64,000 bases of DNA, taken from NCBI GenBank assembly GCA_040217155.1, contig JAVJNS010000026.1, forward strand, positions 248,001-312,000, written 5' to 3'. The stretch comes from Pelagibius sp040217155. Its GTDB lineage: Bacteria; Pseudomonadota; Alphaproteobacteria; Kiloniellales; Kiloniellaceae. Shown here one piece after another: positions 54,467 to 63,154 of this stretch (position 1 is the stretch's first letter; every line of letters begins with the position of its first letter). A program made the translations under genes and the position numbers. Under the pieces are notes generated by a model that saw nothing but the letters and a program-made list of their open reading frames with translations, was not told the DNA's origin and searched no databases.

Positions 54467-54567
54467 ATTCGGTCTGTGAATTGCCGCCCGACACCTTGGA
54501 AGCGCTGGCGATAACGTGCCGGGGTGATCCCGGTATGGCGTTTGAAGAGGCGGCGTTCTGCAATCTC
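54463..54567 (-). pseudogene. C-terminal remnant of an AraC-family regulator
   Basis: On the minus strand, ending at a TAG (54463-54465), the frame encodes the tail of an AraC/GlxA-type second helix-turn-helix: RRLFKRHTGITPARYRQRF. About 33 residues of C-terminal sequence remain and the rest of the gene is absent. It runs into the start of a methyltransferase fragment on the other strand. Confidence 0.6.
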
Positions 54568-54804
54568 CGCGCCGCCGCCCATCTGGAAAACTATCTCAAT
54601 TTTCCAATGGCGGCGTTTCTCTACACCGCTTCTTGCATGCACTGCATGCCGGTATCACTCGGCCAGGACGGTGCGGGACTTGGCGCCATGTGGGGTTGGG
54701 AAACCGCCGTGGAGATGTTGAAGGAAGCCGGCTTCGCTGCGCCCCAGCGCCATATCTTCGACCATGACCCGTTGAACGTCTGGTTCGTGTCGCGCAAGGC
54801 CTAA
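54560..54804 (+). pseudogene. C-terminal remnant of a SAM-dependent methyltransferase
   Basis: The frame 54481-54804 encodes from about 54560 the last 75-80 residues of a class I methyltransferase: AAHLENYLNFPMAAFLYT, SCMHCMPVSL, GLGAMWGWETA, and the ending FDHDPLNVWFVSRK. The N-terminal SAM-binding domain and helix-turn-helix are missing, and the first part of the open frame reads across the AraC remnant in antisense. It would not be functional. Confidence 0.7.
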
Positions 54805-54864
54805 GCCGAGTGTCACGACTGGGATCGGGTGCCGAAGTGGCCACGGCACCTGATCCTCGGAGTG

Positions 54865-56067
54865 TCACGCGGGCACGACGTTGTGCTCGGGACCGAAGGG
54901 GAAGCCGGTGATGTTATCGGCGCCGTCTTCAGTCACCACCAGGATGTCGTGCTCCCGGTAGCCGCCGGCGCCGGGCATCCCCTCCGGGATCATGATCATC
55001 GGCTCCATGGAGATCACCATGCCGGGTACGATTACCGTTTCGATGTCCTCGCGCAACTCCAGGGCGGCCTCGCGGCCATAGTAGTGGCTCAGAACGCCGA
55101 AGGAGTGGCCATATCCGAAGGTGCGATAGTCCAGCAAGTCGTGCTTTAGATAGATTTCATTGAGCTCGGCGGCAATGTCGCAGCAGCGTGTGCCCGGGCG
55201 GATCAACTCCAGGCCGCGGCGGTGCACGGCGCAGTTGACCTCCCAAAGCGCCAGGTGGCGATCGCTCGCGTGATCGAGAAAGAGAGTGCGCTCCAGGGCG
55301 GTGTAATAGCCGGCGATCATGGGAAAGCAGTTGAGGCTGAGGATGTCGCCTTTCCGCAGCCTTCGGCTGGTGACCGGATTGTGGGCGCCGTCGGTGTTGA
55401 GACCGGACTGGAACCAGGTCCAGGTGTCCAGCAGTTCGGCGTGTGGGTAGGTCTTGGCTATGGCTCGGACCATGGCGCCAGTGGAAGCCAAGGCAATCTC
55501 GTGCTCGGGAATATCCTCGCCGATGGCGGCGCGGCAGGCTTCGCCGCCGATATCGGCGATGCGCGCGCCATTGCGGATCAGCTCGATCTCCTCAGGCGAC
55601 TTCACCATGCGCAGGGCCATGGCGGGGGCCGCGATATCGGTGAAAGCGGCATTGGGCAGAGCTGCCTGCAGCTTGCGCAACCGGTCTATCGGCAGGTGGT
55701 CCTCCTCGATGCCGATGCGGCCACGGGCCGGTGCCAGTTGCTGCAGGGCCGCGAGGTAGTTGTCGCGCTGCCAATCCGTATAGACCAGGTTTTCGCCGAA
55801 GCTGCGGCGCCAGGGTTGGCCGCCGTCGATATTGGCGCTGACCGTCGTCGCCCTGTCGCCCGTCACCACCAGGGCGTAGGGCCGACCGAAGGAGCAATAG
55901 AGGAAATCGCTGTAGTAGTTGATGTTGTGATAGGAGGTGAAGATCGCCGCATCAAGACCCTGTTCAGCCATGACGTCACGAAGACGGGACAGGCGCCGGG
56001 CCATCTCAGCCTCGGAAAAGGTTCCCTCGACCCGGCTGCCGTTTTCTATCTGCTTTAGTTGCTGCAC
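54865..56067 (-). CDS. Creatinase (creatine amidinohydrolase, M24 family)
   Basis: This 400-residue pita-bread-fold enzyme hydrolyses creatine to sarcosine and urea. The sequence tracks Pseudomonas creatinase closely: FTSYHNINYYSDFLYCSFG near residue 45, SANIDGGQPWRR, TWTWFQSGLNTDGAHNP with the catalytic His, and YGHSFGVLSHYYGRE. The GTG at 56067 follows TGGGG and gives a length matching the 402-residue homologue; a much longer frame upstream is spurious. It is divergent from the TetR gene. No creatininase, sarcosine oxidase or urease gene is nearby. Confidence 0.93.
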   Translation of the reverse strand: MQQLKQIENGSRVEGTFSEAEMARRLSRLRDVMAEQGLDAAIFTSYHNINYYSDFLYCSFGRPYALVVTGDRATTVSANIDGGQPWRRSFGENLVYTDWQRDNYLAALQQLAPARGRIGIEEDHLPIDRLRKLQAALPNAAFTDIAAPAMALRMVKSPEEIELIRNGARIADIGGEACRAAIGEDIPEHEIALASTGAMVRAIAKTYPHAELLDTWTWFQSGLNTDGAHNPVTSRRLRKGDILSLNCFPMIAGYYTALERTLFLDHASDRHLALWEVNCAVHRRGLELIRPGTRCCDIAAELNEIYLKHDLLDYRTFGYGHSFGVLSHYYGREAALELREDIETVIVPGMVISMEPMIMIPEGMPGAGGYREHDILVVTEDGADNITGFPFGPEHNVVPA

Positions 56068-56213
56068 GTCATTTGCCCCAGGACGAGCGTGATTGTGCCG
56101 CAGAGTGGCACGCGGGACCGCCCGTTCACAACGGTGATCTTCTTGGACGGTCAGACCCTCGGTTGTCCGAATTCCTTGACAGTTCGGCCGTATCGAAGTT
56201 ATAGAACGATCGT

Positions 56214-56225
56214 TCAGAAAATATC
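56214..56225. promoter_or_regulatory. TetR operator between creatinase and tetR
   Basis: GAACGATCGTTC is a perfect 12-bp palindrome 26 bp before the TetR start. The same palindrome, slightly longer, lies before the peroxiredoxin-like gene, so both are probably bound by this TetR. Binding here would control tetR and possibly the divergent creatinase. Confidence 0.7.
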
Positions 56226-56250
56226 TCAGACCGGTGGGACGGCATTCTTT

Positions 56251-56832
56251 TTGGCTCGGCCTAGGGAATTCGATCGCGAAGATGTGGTGGAGAAGGCACT
56301 TGGCGTCTTCTGGCGCCATGGCTATCAGGCGACTTCGGTGCGGGAACTGGTGGACGCCACCGGACTCAATCGTGGCAGCCTGTACGATACCTTCGGCGAT
56401 AAGCACGGCCTGTTTCTGGAGGCTGTGCAACACTACCGCAGCAACGTCACGGCGCAGCGCCTTGCTCGCCTGGAGCAACCGGGACCGGCCAAGCTCAGAA
56501 TCGCGGCTTTCTTCAAGGAGGTGATAGAGTTTTCTGTGGGCGAGGGACGCTTGCTCGGTTGCCTGATTACCAACTCGGCCATCGAACTGGCTCCGCACGA
56601 TCGGGATACGCGCCTGGCCGTTGCAGCCGGCATGGGCACCATGGAAGCGGCATTCCGCCGTATCCTGACCGGCGCCCGGAAGCGGGGAGAGATATCTGCC
56701 GATAAGTCTGTGGCGGACCTCGCGCGCTTTCTCGCGGCAACGGTCAACGGACTGCGTGTCATGGCCAAGGTCTCACCCGATCGTTCCGCCCTAAACAGCG
56801 TTGTGCGCATCGCGCTGCGCGCGCTGGACTGA
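56251..56832 (+). CDS. TetR/AcrR-family transcriptional regulator
   Basis: This 193-residue TetR regulator has an N-terminal HTH at about residues 24-55 (ATSVRELVDATGLNRGSLYDTFGDK). The TTG at 56251 is preferred as start because it gives the family-typical MARPREFDREDV opening. The frame runs upstream to 56059 but has no family similarity there. The palindrome GAACGATCGTTC lies just upstream, and again before the next gene, so it probably represses itself and the peroxiredoxin-like gene. The ligand is unknown. Confidence 0.88.
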   Translation: MARPREFDREDVVEKALGVFWRHGYQATSVRELVDATGLNRGSLYDTFGDKHGLFLEAVQHYRSNVTAQRLARLEQPGPAKLRIAAFFKEVIEFSVGEGRLLGCLITNSAIELAPHDRDTRLAVAAGMGTMEAAFRRILTGARKRGEISADKSVADLARFLAATVNGLRVMAKVSPDRSALNSVVRIALRALD

Positions 56833-56850
56833 GATTTTTTTCGCAAAATC

Positions 56851-56866
56851 TTGAACGATCGTTCAA
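56851..56866. promoter_or_regulatory. TetR operator before peroxiredoxin-like gene
   Basis: TTGAACGATCGTTCAA is a perfect 16-bp palindrome containing the same 12-bp core as the site upstream of tetR. It sits 27 bp before the peroxiredoxin-like start, in promoter position. Confidence 0.75.
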
Positions 56867-56893
56867 TTATATCCATCGAAAGGAACAACAGAC

Positions 56894-57418
56894 ATGTTGA
56901 AGACACGCCAACCAGCCCCTGAAATGTCATTCCCGTTGCTCGAGGGCGGCGCCTGGACGCTTTCCGAGCGCAAGCCTGAAAGTCTCTCCATGATCGTCGC
57001 TTATCGGGGCGCCCACTGCCCGAAATGCCGGGACTATCTGCAGGATCTGAATACGCGGATGGAGGAGTTCGCCAGCCGCGGTGTCGATGTGGTCGCGGTC
57101 AGCAGCGACAATCGGGAGCGTGCCGAAATGGCCAAGACCGACTGGAACTTGCCGAATCTGCCGATCGCATATGACCTCAGCATCGATAAAGCCCGCGAAC
57201 TCCAGTTGCCGATCTCGACCAGCCGCGGCAAGACGTCCATTGGCATCGATGAGCCGGCCCTGTTCAACGAGCCGGGCCTGTTCCTGGTGAAACCGGATGG
57301 CACCCTCTATGCGGCCTTCATTCAGACCTTGCCGTTCGCGCGGCCGCCGCTCGACCAATTGCTAGGCGCCATAGATTTCATCCGGGAAAAGGACTATCCG
57401 GCGCGCGGCGAGGCATAA
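56894..57418 (+). CDS. AhpC/TSA-family peroxiredoxin-like protein
   Basis: This 174-residue thioredoxin-fold protein has a CPKC motif (HCPKCRDYL near residue 42) in place of the single peroxidatic Cys motif of standard peroxiredoxins. The second Cys is therefore only three residues away, as in a redoxin with thiol-disulfide activity. It lacks a signal peptide. It lies directly downstream of tetR with its own operator copy, so it is a TetR target. It probably reduces a peroxide or disulfide when the repressor is released. Confidence 0.88.
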   Translation: MLKTRQPAPEMSFPLLEGGAWTLSERKPESLSMIVAYRGAHCPKCRDYLQDLNTRMEEFASRGVDVVAVSSDNRERAEMAKTDWNLPNLPIAYDLSIDKARELQLPISTSRGKTSIGIDEPALFNEPGLFLVKPDGTLYAAFIQTLPFARPPLDQLLGAIDFIREKDYPARGEA

Positions 57419-57424
57419 TCGCGG

Positions 57425-58486
57425 TTATTCTCCGGCGTATTTGGCGATCAGGGCCTTGGCTTCTTCGACCAGGGCCCGGCCGTCCTTGCCTGCCGCATTC
57501 ATCTCCGCGATCCACATTTCGGTGACACCAGCCGTTGCCGCCTGCCAGCGCGCCAGTTCCTCGCCTTCTATGGTGTAGAAGCTGTCGCCGAGGTCGGCCG
57601 CGGCCTGTCGGCCGGGCACTTCGGCATCGTCCCAGACCTTGCCGATTTGCTTTGCCAGCGCCGTGCCGGAGTTATCGTCGATCACCTTGCGAAGGTCGTC
57701 GGGTAACGACTCATAGCGCGCCTTGTTCATGGCAAAGAGAAATACAGCGGTATAGAGGCCGCGGTTGCCACCGATTTCCGTATGGCTGGTGGTCAACTCG
57801 TGCACCTTCAGCGGCAGGGTTACCTCATAGGGCAGGGCGGTTCCTTCGATGACGCCTCGAGCCAGGGCTTCCGGCACGGCCGGTACCGGCATGCCGATCG
57901 GGGTCGCGCCGAGTGCTTCCAGGGCGGCGTTTGTCATCCTTGTCGGCGCCCGCACTTTCACCCGATTCAGGTCTTCAAGTGTCTTCACCTCCCGGTCGCG
58001 CATGTGCAGAGTCCCAGGCGCATGCACATGGATCATCAGTGGGTGGACATCCTTGAAATCGTCGCGCGCGTATTTTTCATAAAACTCGTGAGCTGCCTGG
58101 CTGGTGGCCTCGGCGGAGGCGGCCATGAAGGGTAGCTCAAAGACCTCGATGGTGGGAAAACGTCCGGCTGTGTAGCCAGGCAGCGTCCAGACGATGTCGA
58201 CCACGCCGTCGCGCACCTGATCGTAGAGCGCCGGCGGCTTTCCGCCCAGCTGCATCGAGGGGTAGATCTCGATCTTGATGCGGCCGCCGGACTCGGCCTC
58301 GACCTTGCGGGCCCAGGGCTCGATGAAGTCTTTGTGTGTGGTTGAAGGTGGCGGCAGGAAATGGTGCACCCGCAAGGTCACCTCCTGCGCCAGGCTGGGC
58401 GTCGAGCCCAGTGGTCCGATCAGCAGGCCGACGGCGAGCCCAAGTGCCAGCACAGCCTGCAGGTGCGCGCGAGAGGCGATCGACAT
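57425..58486 (-). CDS. TRAP transporter solute-binding protein, DctP-like
   Basis: This 353-residue periplasmic binding protein of the DctP family captures a carboxylate for a TRAP transporter. Signal peptide spans about 1-33 (ending PSLAQE). Family features include RVHHFLPPPSTTHKDF and VKVRAPTRMTNAALEALGA with the conserved Arg that binds the carboxylate. The membrane subunits DctQ and DctM are not in the window, so it is orphaned here. The convergent peroxiredoxin-like gene ends 6 bp away. Confidence 0.9.
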   Translation of the reverse strand: MSIASRAHLQAVLALGLAVGLLIGPLGSTPSLAQEVTLRVHHFLPPPSTTHKDFIEPWARKVEAESGGRIKIEIYPSMQLGGKPPALYDQVRDGVVDIVWTLPGYTAGRFPTIEVFELPFMAASAEATSQAAHEFYEKYARDDFKDVHPLMIHVHAPGTLHMRDREVKTLEDLNRVKVRAPTRMTNAALEALGATPIGMPVPAVPEALARGVIEGTALPYEVTLPLKVHELTTSHTEIGGNRGLYTAVFLFAMNKARYESLPDDLRKVIDDNSGTALAKQIGKVWDDAEVPGRQAAADLGDSFYTIEGEELARWQAATAGVTEMWIAEMNAAGKDGRALVEEAKALIAKYAGE

Positions 58487-58704
58487 GACGTTGTTCTCCC
58501 TGTTCAGGCTTCCTTATACGCCAGCCGGGCCGCCAGTTCGAGAGGCAGATCTTCAGCCGTTGCAGAGGCCGGCGTCCGGACGGCCCAACCGACAGGGGCG
58601 AGGTTGCGTTCACGAAGGTCAGGCTGTGCCAGTTGGCTGAACGGGCGAGCGTTTCTGTCGTCTTCGAGGCGGCGTTGTCGCCGCCCGCACAGAGCGGGCC
58701 GGAT
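58487..58704. other. Gap with a possible gene-end remnant
   Basis: No intact gene is seen in this 218-bp stretch. On the minus strand a frame ends at a TGA near 58504-58506, with a plausible C-terminal tail (LEDDRNARPFSQL, ERNLAPVGWAVRTP). This could be the end of a lost gene. I cannot name it. Confidence 0.3.
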
Positions 58705-59460
58705 TCACGTTTCTGCGGGGCCTTTCAGGTTGAGGCAAAGGCCAGAGAAGATGGCCTCGCCGCTTGGCGCGGCCGGCGCCTCGCCGGCATCCTCAACGGT
58801 CACGATCAGCGATTCGGACGTCTTGATCGCGTCCCAGCCTACATCGCCGAGGCGCTGCTGCAGAACCGTGTTGCCTGCGACTTGGATCAGGGGCCGCGTG
58901 GTTCCGGTGCCGCGTTCCACGGCCCAAACTTGGAAGACCTTACCTGCGTAGGGTGACATCTCACGAAGCGGTTCCACGGTGAGACGCCACGGACCCTTGA
59001 AGGCGGTGACCACCAGAGCCGGAGAATCTGACTTGTCGGTCAGAACCGCGACGTAGCTGGGCGTGATCTGTTGCGACGCGACTCCGGCGACCTGTGGCTT
59101 CTGAGCCGGTTGGAAGGTGGTGTAGCCGGCATAGACGGCGGCGATCACTGCCAGGCAGGCCGCCAGGGCGCCGAAGGGGCGCCAGAACGCGAGGCTGCCC
59201 CAGACGCCCCCCTGAGTGGAAGCCGACTTTCCGGGTGCGATACGCTGGCGCACGGCATGCCATACCTGTGCCGGCGGTGGAACCGCCGGGATGGTGTCGC
59301 TGAGGGGCGTTAGACGATCCTCCCAAGCCTCCACCCGGCGGCGCAGGTCGGGGCGCGTGCGCATCAGCGCCTCGAAACGCCGACGCGCAGGCCCGTGCAA
59401 GCTACCGGCGACATAGGCGCCGGCCAGGGCCTCCTGCAGCTGAGGGTTGTCGTATCTCAT
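58705..59460 (-). CDS. Anti-sigma factor, RskA-like
   Basis: This 251-residue single-pass membrane protein has an N-terminal cytoplasmic sigma-binding region (about 1-90), a transmembrane helix near 94-114 (FGALAACLAVIAAVYAGYTT), and a periplasmic RskA-type domain with repeated segments such as FKGPWRLTVEPL and VFQVWAVERG. The start ATG overlaps the sigma factor stop (ATGA). It should hold the sigma factor inactive at the membrane until a signal triggers release. Confidence 0.9.
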   Translation of the reverse strand: MRYDNPQLQEALAGAYVAGSLHGPARRRFEALMRTRPDLRRRVEAWEDRLTPLSDTIPAVPPPAQVWHAVRQRIAPGKSASTQGGVWGSLAFWRPFGALAACLAVIAAVYAGYTTFQPAQKPQVAGVASQQITPSYVAVLTDKSDSPALVVTAFKGPWRLTVEPLREMSPYAGKVFQVWAVERGTGTTRPLIQVAGNTVLQQRLGDVGWDAIKTSESLIVTVEDAGEAPAAPSGEAIFSGLCLNLKGPAET

Positions 59461-60029
59461 GGAGCCGAGCCCCATTGATCCAGGCACTCCCTGACTTTCA
59501 TCAAGCCCCTGCGGATCCAGGTCTTGACCGTTCCCACCGGCCGCTTGATGCGGTTGGCCACCTCGGTCGGCGTCATGCCTTGGTGGTAGGACAGCAGGAT
59601 ACAATTCCGCTGCTCGTCGCCGAGGTTGCCGAGACAGCCCAGGACCCGCTCCATCTCCTGGCTGATCTCCGCTTGATCGGCCGGATTGTCGATACTCGTC
59701 CGTTGATCCTTTTCAGGCTTCCATTCATCTTCCGCGGCGCGGTAGTCGGCGCGGCGCAGCAGATCCAGCGACTGATTTCGAGCGATATTGATCATCCAGG
59801 TCATCGGCCGTCCGCGGCCTGGATTGTAGCTGTCGGCATAGCGCCAAATTTTCACGTAGGCCTCCTGAAGGGCCTCCTCGGCCCAGGCCTCCCGTCTCAA
59901 TATACGCAGCGTTATGCCAAAGAGTTTCGCAGAGGTTGCTTCGTAAAGCTCGGTGAAAGCCGCCTGGTCGCCAAGACTGCAGCGTGACAGCAAGAGTTCC
60001 AGCCGCTCTGCAGGTTTCCTGGTCGACAT
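59457..60029 (-). CDS. ECF RNA polymerase sigma factor, SigK-like
   Basis: This 190-residue extracytoplasmic-function sigma factor shows region 2 (LFGITLRILRREAWAEEALQEAYVKIW) and region 4 (LSYHQGMTPTEVANRIKRPVGTVKTW), typical of the SigK/RpoE group. The ATG at 60029 (MSTRKPAERLELL) follows AGAGG; a GTG at 60050 would add seven residues. It is paired with the RskA-type anti-sigma gene downstream, so the pair forms a self-contained stress switch. The target promoters are not identifiable here. Confidence 0.92.
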   Translation of the reverse strand: MSTRKPAERLELLLSRCSLGDQAAFTELYEATSAKLFGITLRILRREAWAEEALQEAYVKIWRYADSYNPGRGRPMTWMINIARNQSLDLLRRADYRAAEDEWKPEKDQRTSIDNPADQAEISQEMERVLGCLGNLGDEQRNCILLSYHQGMTPTEVANRIKRPVGTVKTWIRRGLMKVRECLDQWGSAP

Positions 60030-60505
60030 AGACTTTATGCCTCTGCTCACGTGGCCCGTCCGGACCGGTTCACTCAGCCGCCCATCTTACGCTGAGAATC
60101 TTGCAGACCCTGGCGCCGGAGGCAACGCCCAGTGCTGGCTCGGGCGAGAATCTCAAGCCGTTTGCGGTAAGCTTGGCAGATCCATTGATTTATCGGTTGA
60201 CCGAAGAAGCCGGCGAATTTGAAGACAGAGGTTGCCCTCCTGGGATACCCAAAGCCAGGAACAATTTCGCAGTGTAAGACTGTCGGCAAGGCAGATCGCA
60301 CAGATGGCTCAGATCGGCAGGCCCAAGGGCTTCGCCCCGGCACTTGCGAGACTTTGGGTGAAAGCAAAGGGTAAGTTGTTGAAGCCTTGTTCGTGCGAGA
60401 AATATTGGCCAGCCTGAATATTCTGACTATAGTGCTGTCCCAATGTGGACAGGTAGGAATTCACATTCCTGCCGGGCATTGGGCCCGAAAAGTCGGTAGG
60501 GGAAA
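60030..60505. other. 476-bp intergenic region before histidine kinase
   Basis: No gene of convincing quality is present. It holds the sigma gene's upstream region and the histidine kinase promoter region. A short dyad TGTCC-N6-GGACA lies near 60437-60452 and a GACTATAGT stretch is near 60424-60432. I see no terminator with a T run. Confidence 0.5.
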
Positions 60506-62140
60506 ATGGCCACCACGACGGGACGTGAGCAGCGTTCGACACTGCGATTCGAACCAACGCGCGCCCAATTGGCGCGACGGCGGCGCAGTCTGTTGCTGCC
60601 GATCCTTTTGTTGGTGGCAATCAGTTTGCTGGCGGTCGGCGGCATTCTCTTCTGGAGTGCCGGATCCCTCAATCAACGCGAAGCACTGTCGCAACAGGCG
60701 CTGGTAGAATCGTTGGTCGAGATTCGCCGTGCGACGCTGCGGCAACTCGTTATCGACTACGCCTGGTGGGACGAGGCCGGCGTTTCATCCGGCAATATCC
60801 TCGACGAGCGCTGGGCTAAGGATAATCTTGCTGAGTATTTGTACTCTGAATTCGGGGTCGCTGCTGGCTGGGTCGTGTCGCCGGACAACGAAGTGAAGCT
60901 TGCATTCACTCAGGGTGAGACACTGGGAGCGCAACAGGGCGCGCCGTTGCCAATGGGCGCCCAGGACCTGATCGATGCGGCGCGACAGGCTACATCGATA
61001 GCCGACGTACCCCTGGCGGATTTTGCGATCTATGAGCAGGATGTGGCGCTTATGGCCGCCAGTCTGGTGGCGCCGCTCACAGGCATCTCGGAACGGAACG
61101 CGGATCAGCTCAATGTCATGGTTTTTTTGCGGCCGCTCGATCTGAAGTTTCTCGAGAGCGCTGGTCTCGGTGGCCATATTGAGGATCTGCAATTCGTCCG
61201 CGGGCCGGCACCGGAAGGCTATAATTCCTGTCCGATCATTGGTGCCAATGGTCGGCCTTTCGGTCACATTGTCTGGCACGACTCGCGCCCCGGTTCAGAA
61301 ATGTTGTGGAACGCAGCGCCATTTCTCCTGGTGTCTCTGCTCGCCGTTGGGTTTCTCCTTGTTCTGGCGATCAAGCGCGTGGAAACGGCGGTTTCCAGTG
61401 AAGGTCGGCTGTCCGTCTCGCTCTATCAGGAAAAGCAGCGGCGCTCTCAGAAGTCTCGCTTTGTTTCAATGGTCTCTCACGAACTGCGCACGCCACTTCA
61501 GGCCATTGGAATTTCCTCCGATGCGTTGGAGCAGTTCGGCGACCGGATGACCCGCCAGGAACGCCGAGAAGAAGCGCACACGATTCACCAAGCTGTGGGT
61601 ACACTTGCCCGGCTAGTCGACGACGTGCTGGTGTTGGGCCGTGGTGAAGTGACGCGGGAAGATAATGACTCGACGGCGCCGTTAGATCTCGGCAAGTTTT
61701 GCCAGGTCATGTGGCGTGAAGTATCGATTGCCCTGCGGTCCAAGCAGGAGTTGGAACTCGACGACCGCATCTGTGCGCCTCTTGAAACTGCAAATGAGTT
61801 GGCACTGCATGCGATTCTCTCGAACCTGATGCAGAATGCCATAAAGTATTCACGCGGCGAGGGGGCCATCAAGGTCAAGCTGGAACTTGAAGATGGCGAG
61901 TACACAATTGCCGTCACGGATTTTGGGCCGGGTATTCCCGAGGCGCAGACTGAGACGATTTTTGAACCTTATTGGCGGGCCCAGGACGTGGAATCAATCG
62001 CCGGAACAGGTCTTGGTTTGGCGGTTGCCCGAACTGCCGCCCAATCCATGGGCGGCGACCTGCGACTGGTGAAGGCAGGCGGAACGGGCGACCTCGATCG
62101 CGGGACCTGTTTCCTGGCCAGTTGGCCCGCTGCCGGCTAA
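60506..62140 (+). CDS. Sensor histidine kinase with CHASE4 domain, orphan
   Basis: This 544-residue membrane kinase has TM helix 1 at about 32-53 and a periplasmic CHASE4 sensor domain to about residue 265 (ending before LVSLLAVGFLLVLAI, TM2). The cytoplasmic part has the phospho-acceptor His in SHELRTPL (about H325), then an HATPase domain with the N box near LMQNAIKYS and the G1 box DFGPGIPEAQ. No response regulator gene is adjacent, so its partner must be elsewhere. The signal is unknown. It starts after AGGGG. Confidence 0.9.
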   Translation: MATTTGREQRSTLRFEPTRAQLARRRRSLLLPILLLVAISLLAVGGILFWSAGSLNQREALSQQALVESLVEIRRATLRQLVIDYAWWDEAGVSSGNILDERWAKDNLAEYLYSEFGVAAGWVVSPDNEVKLAFTQGETLGAQQGAPLPMGAQDLIDAARQATSIADVPLADFAIYEQDVALMAASLVAPLTGISERNADQLNVMVFLRPLDLKFLESAGLGGHIEDLQFVRGPAPEGYNSCPIIGANGRPFGHIVWHDSRPGSEMLWNAAPFLLVSLLAVGFLLVLAIKRVETAVSSEGRLSVSLYQEKQRRSQKSRFVSMVSHELRTPLQAIGISSDALEQFGDRMTRQERREEAHTIHQAVGTLARLVDDVLVLGRGEVTREDNDSTAPLDLGKFCQVMWREVSIALRSKQELELDDRICAPLETANELALHAILSNLMQNAIKYSRGEGAIKVKLELEDGEYTIAVTDFGPGIPEAQTETIFEPYWRAQDVESIAGTGLGLAVARTAAQSMGGDLRLVKAGGTGDLDRGTCFLASWPAAG

Positions 62141-62460
62141 CCCGGGAAATATCAAGCGACTGTGCCGCGATCACACGGCGCGGCAGCTGATCTACCTTGC
62201 TTTTGCGCCATTTACAGACCGGATACAACCACCGATCTCGTTGAGGTTGTAAAAATAATTTCAAATATCGTTATAGTATAATTTTCCAATTTATTATAAT
62301 TCGCACGGCCTTTGTCGCGCGCTTTCGCCAGGCTATCGAAGAGAATCATGCAGAAATTACAATTACACTAGTTTTGCGCGAATTTTCCTTTGGGACTTCA
62401 TAGCTGTTTCGCGTAGATTGAGGCTGGGGTCTTGGAATCAATGAAAAACATGGAGTTCGA
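62141..62460. other. 320-bp intergenic region with AT-rich block
   Basis: No gene is seen. From about 62245 to 62305 the sequence is strongly AT-rich, with TATAGTATAATTTT-like runs, unlike the GC-rich surroundings. It is likely promoter DNA for the following regulator, or a curved or foreign-like region. Confidence 0.5.
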
Positions 62461-62910
62461 ATGCTTGCTCAACAAACCATCGGTAAGGCCAGACAGGCTC
62501 ACCCGGTTGATGTCCACGTTGGCGGACGCGTGCGCCTGCGCAGGGTGTTCTTAGGCTATTCGCAGGAAAAGCTGGCCAACGCCTTAGGGCTGACATTCCA
62601 GCAGATTCAAAAGTACGAACGCGGTGCGAACCGGATCAGTGCGAGTAAACTCTATGAGCTGTCGCGCATCCTGAACGTACCGGTGACCTACTTCTTCGAG
62701 GGTGTCGAATCTGAAGGCGACACCGGTGCGGCGAGCGGAGAAGCATCCACCGCTTCGGGGGCCGGTAACATTCACTCTTCCGATCCTGATTTTACCAATC
62801 AGCGCGAAACCCTGCAGTTGATTAGCTCATACTACCGGATTCCCGATGCCAAGGTCCGGGCAGAGGTGCTGTCGCTGCTGAAGACCTTGGGCCGCAGTGC
62901 GGAGGGCTGA
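62461..62910 (+). CDS. XRE-family helix-turn-helix regulator
   Basis: This 149-residue protein has a Cro/CI-type HTH at about 20-75 (SQEKLANALGLTFQQIQKYERGANRISASKL), then a Ser/Gly-rich linker and a C-terminal helical tail (FTNQRETLQLISSYYRIPDAKVRAEVLSLLKTL). This layout is common in alphaproteobacterial regulators of free-living species. Its long AT-rich upstream region suggests complex control. Its targets are unknown. Confidence 0.88.
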   Translation: MLAQQTIGKARQAHPVDVHVGGRVRLRRVFLGYSQEKLANALGLTFQQIQKYERGANRISASKLYELSRILNVPVTYFFEGVESEGDTGAASGEASTASGAGNIHSSDPDFTNQRETLQLISSYYRIPDAKVRAEVLSLLKTLGRSAEG

Positions 62911-63154
62911 TTGCGAGCCTCCAAGTCTTGCTGAACCAGAAGGGAAACTCATTGATCGACGGCGGACGTGACGGCGAGTATGTCGAGGGCGCGGCAGGAA
63001 GCGTTTGTTTCGCCGCCCTGGCTATGCGGAGAGGGTTCTTCAATGGGCGGCAACTGGTTGTCGGAAGTATTCTTTCGGCAGGCATCCCGCTGTAAGCTGA
63101 CGAGACTTCTCAAGCTACATTCGTCTAGTTGTGTGTCGAGGAGAAAGAAGAGCG

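Noticed and set aside
56068..56598. A 577-codon reading of the creatinase frame with a long N-terminal extension
   Set aside because: The extension lies opposite tetR, has no similarity to creatinase, and the GTG at 56067 fits both length and ribosome site.
58504..58680. A possible gene end on the minus strand upstream of the TRAP binding protein
   Set aside because: The tail looks coding over about 55 residues, but no start or family could be assigned, so it is only noted as a gap.
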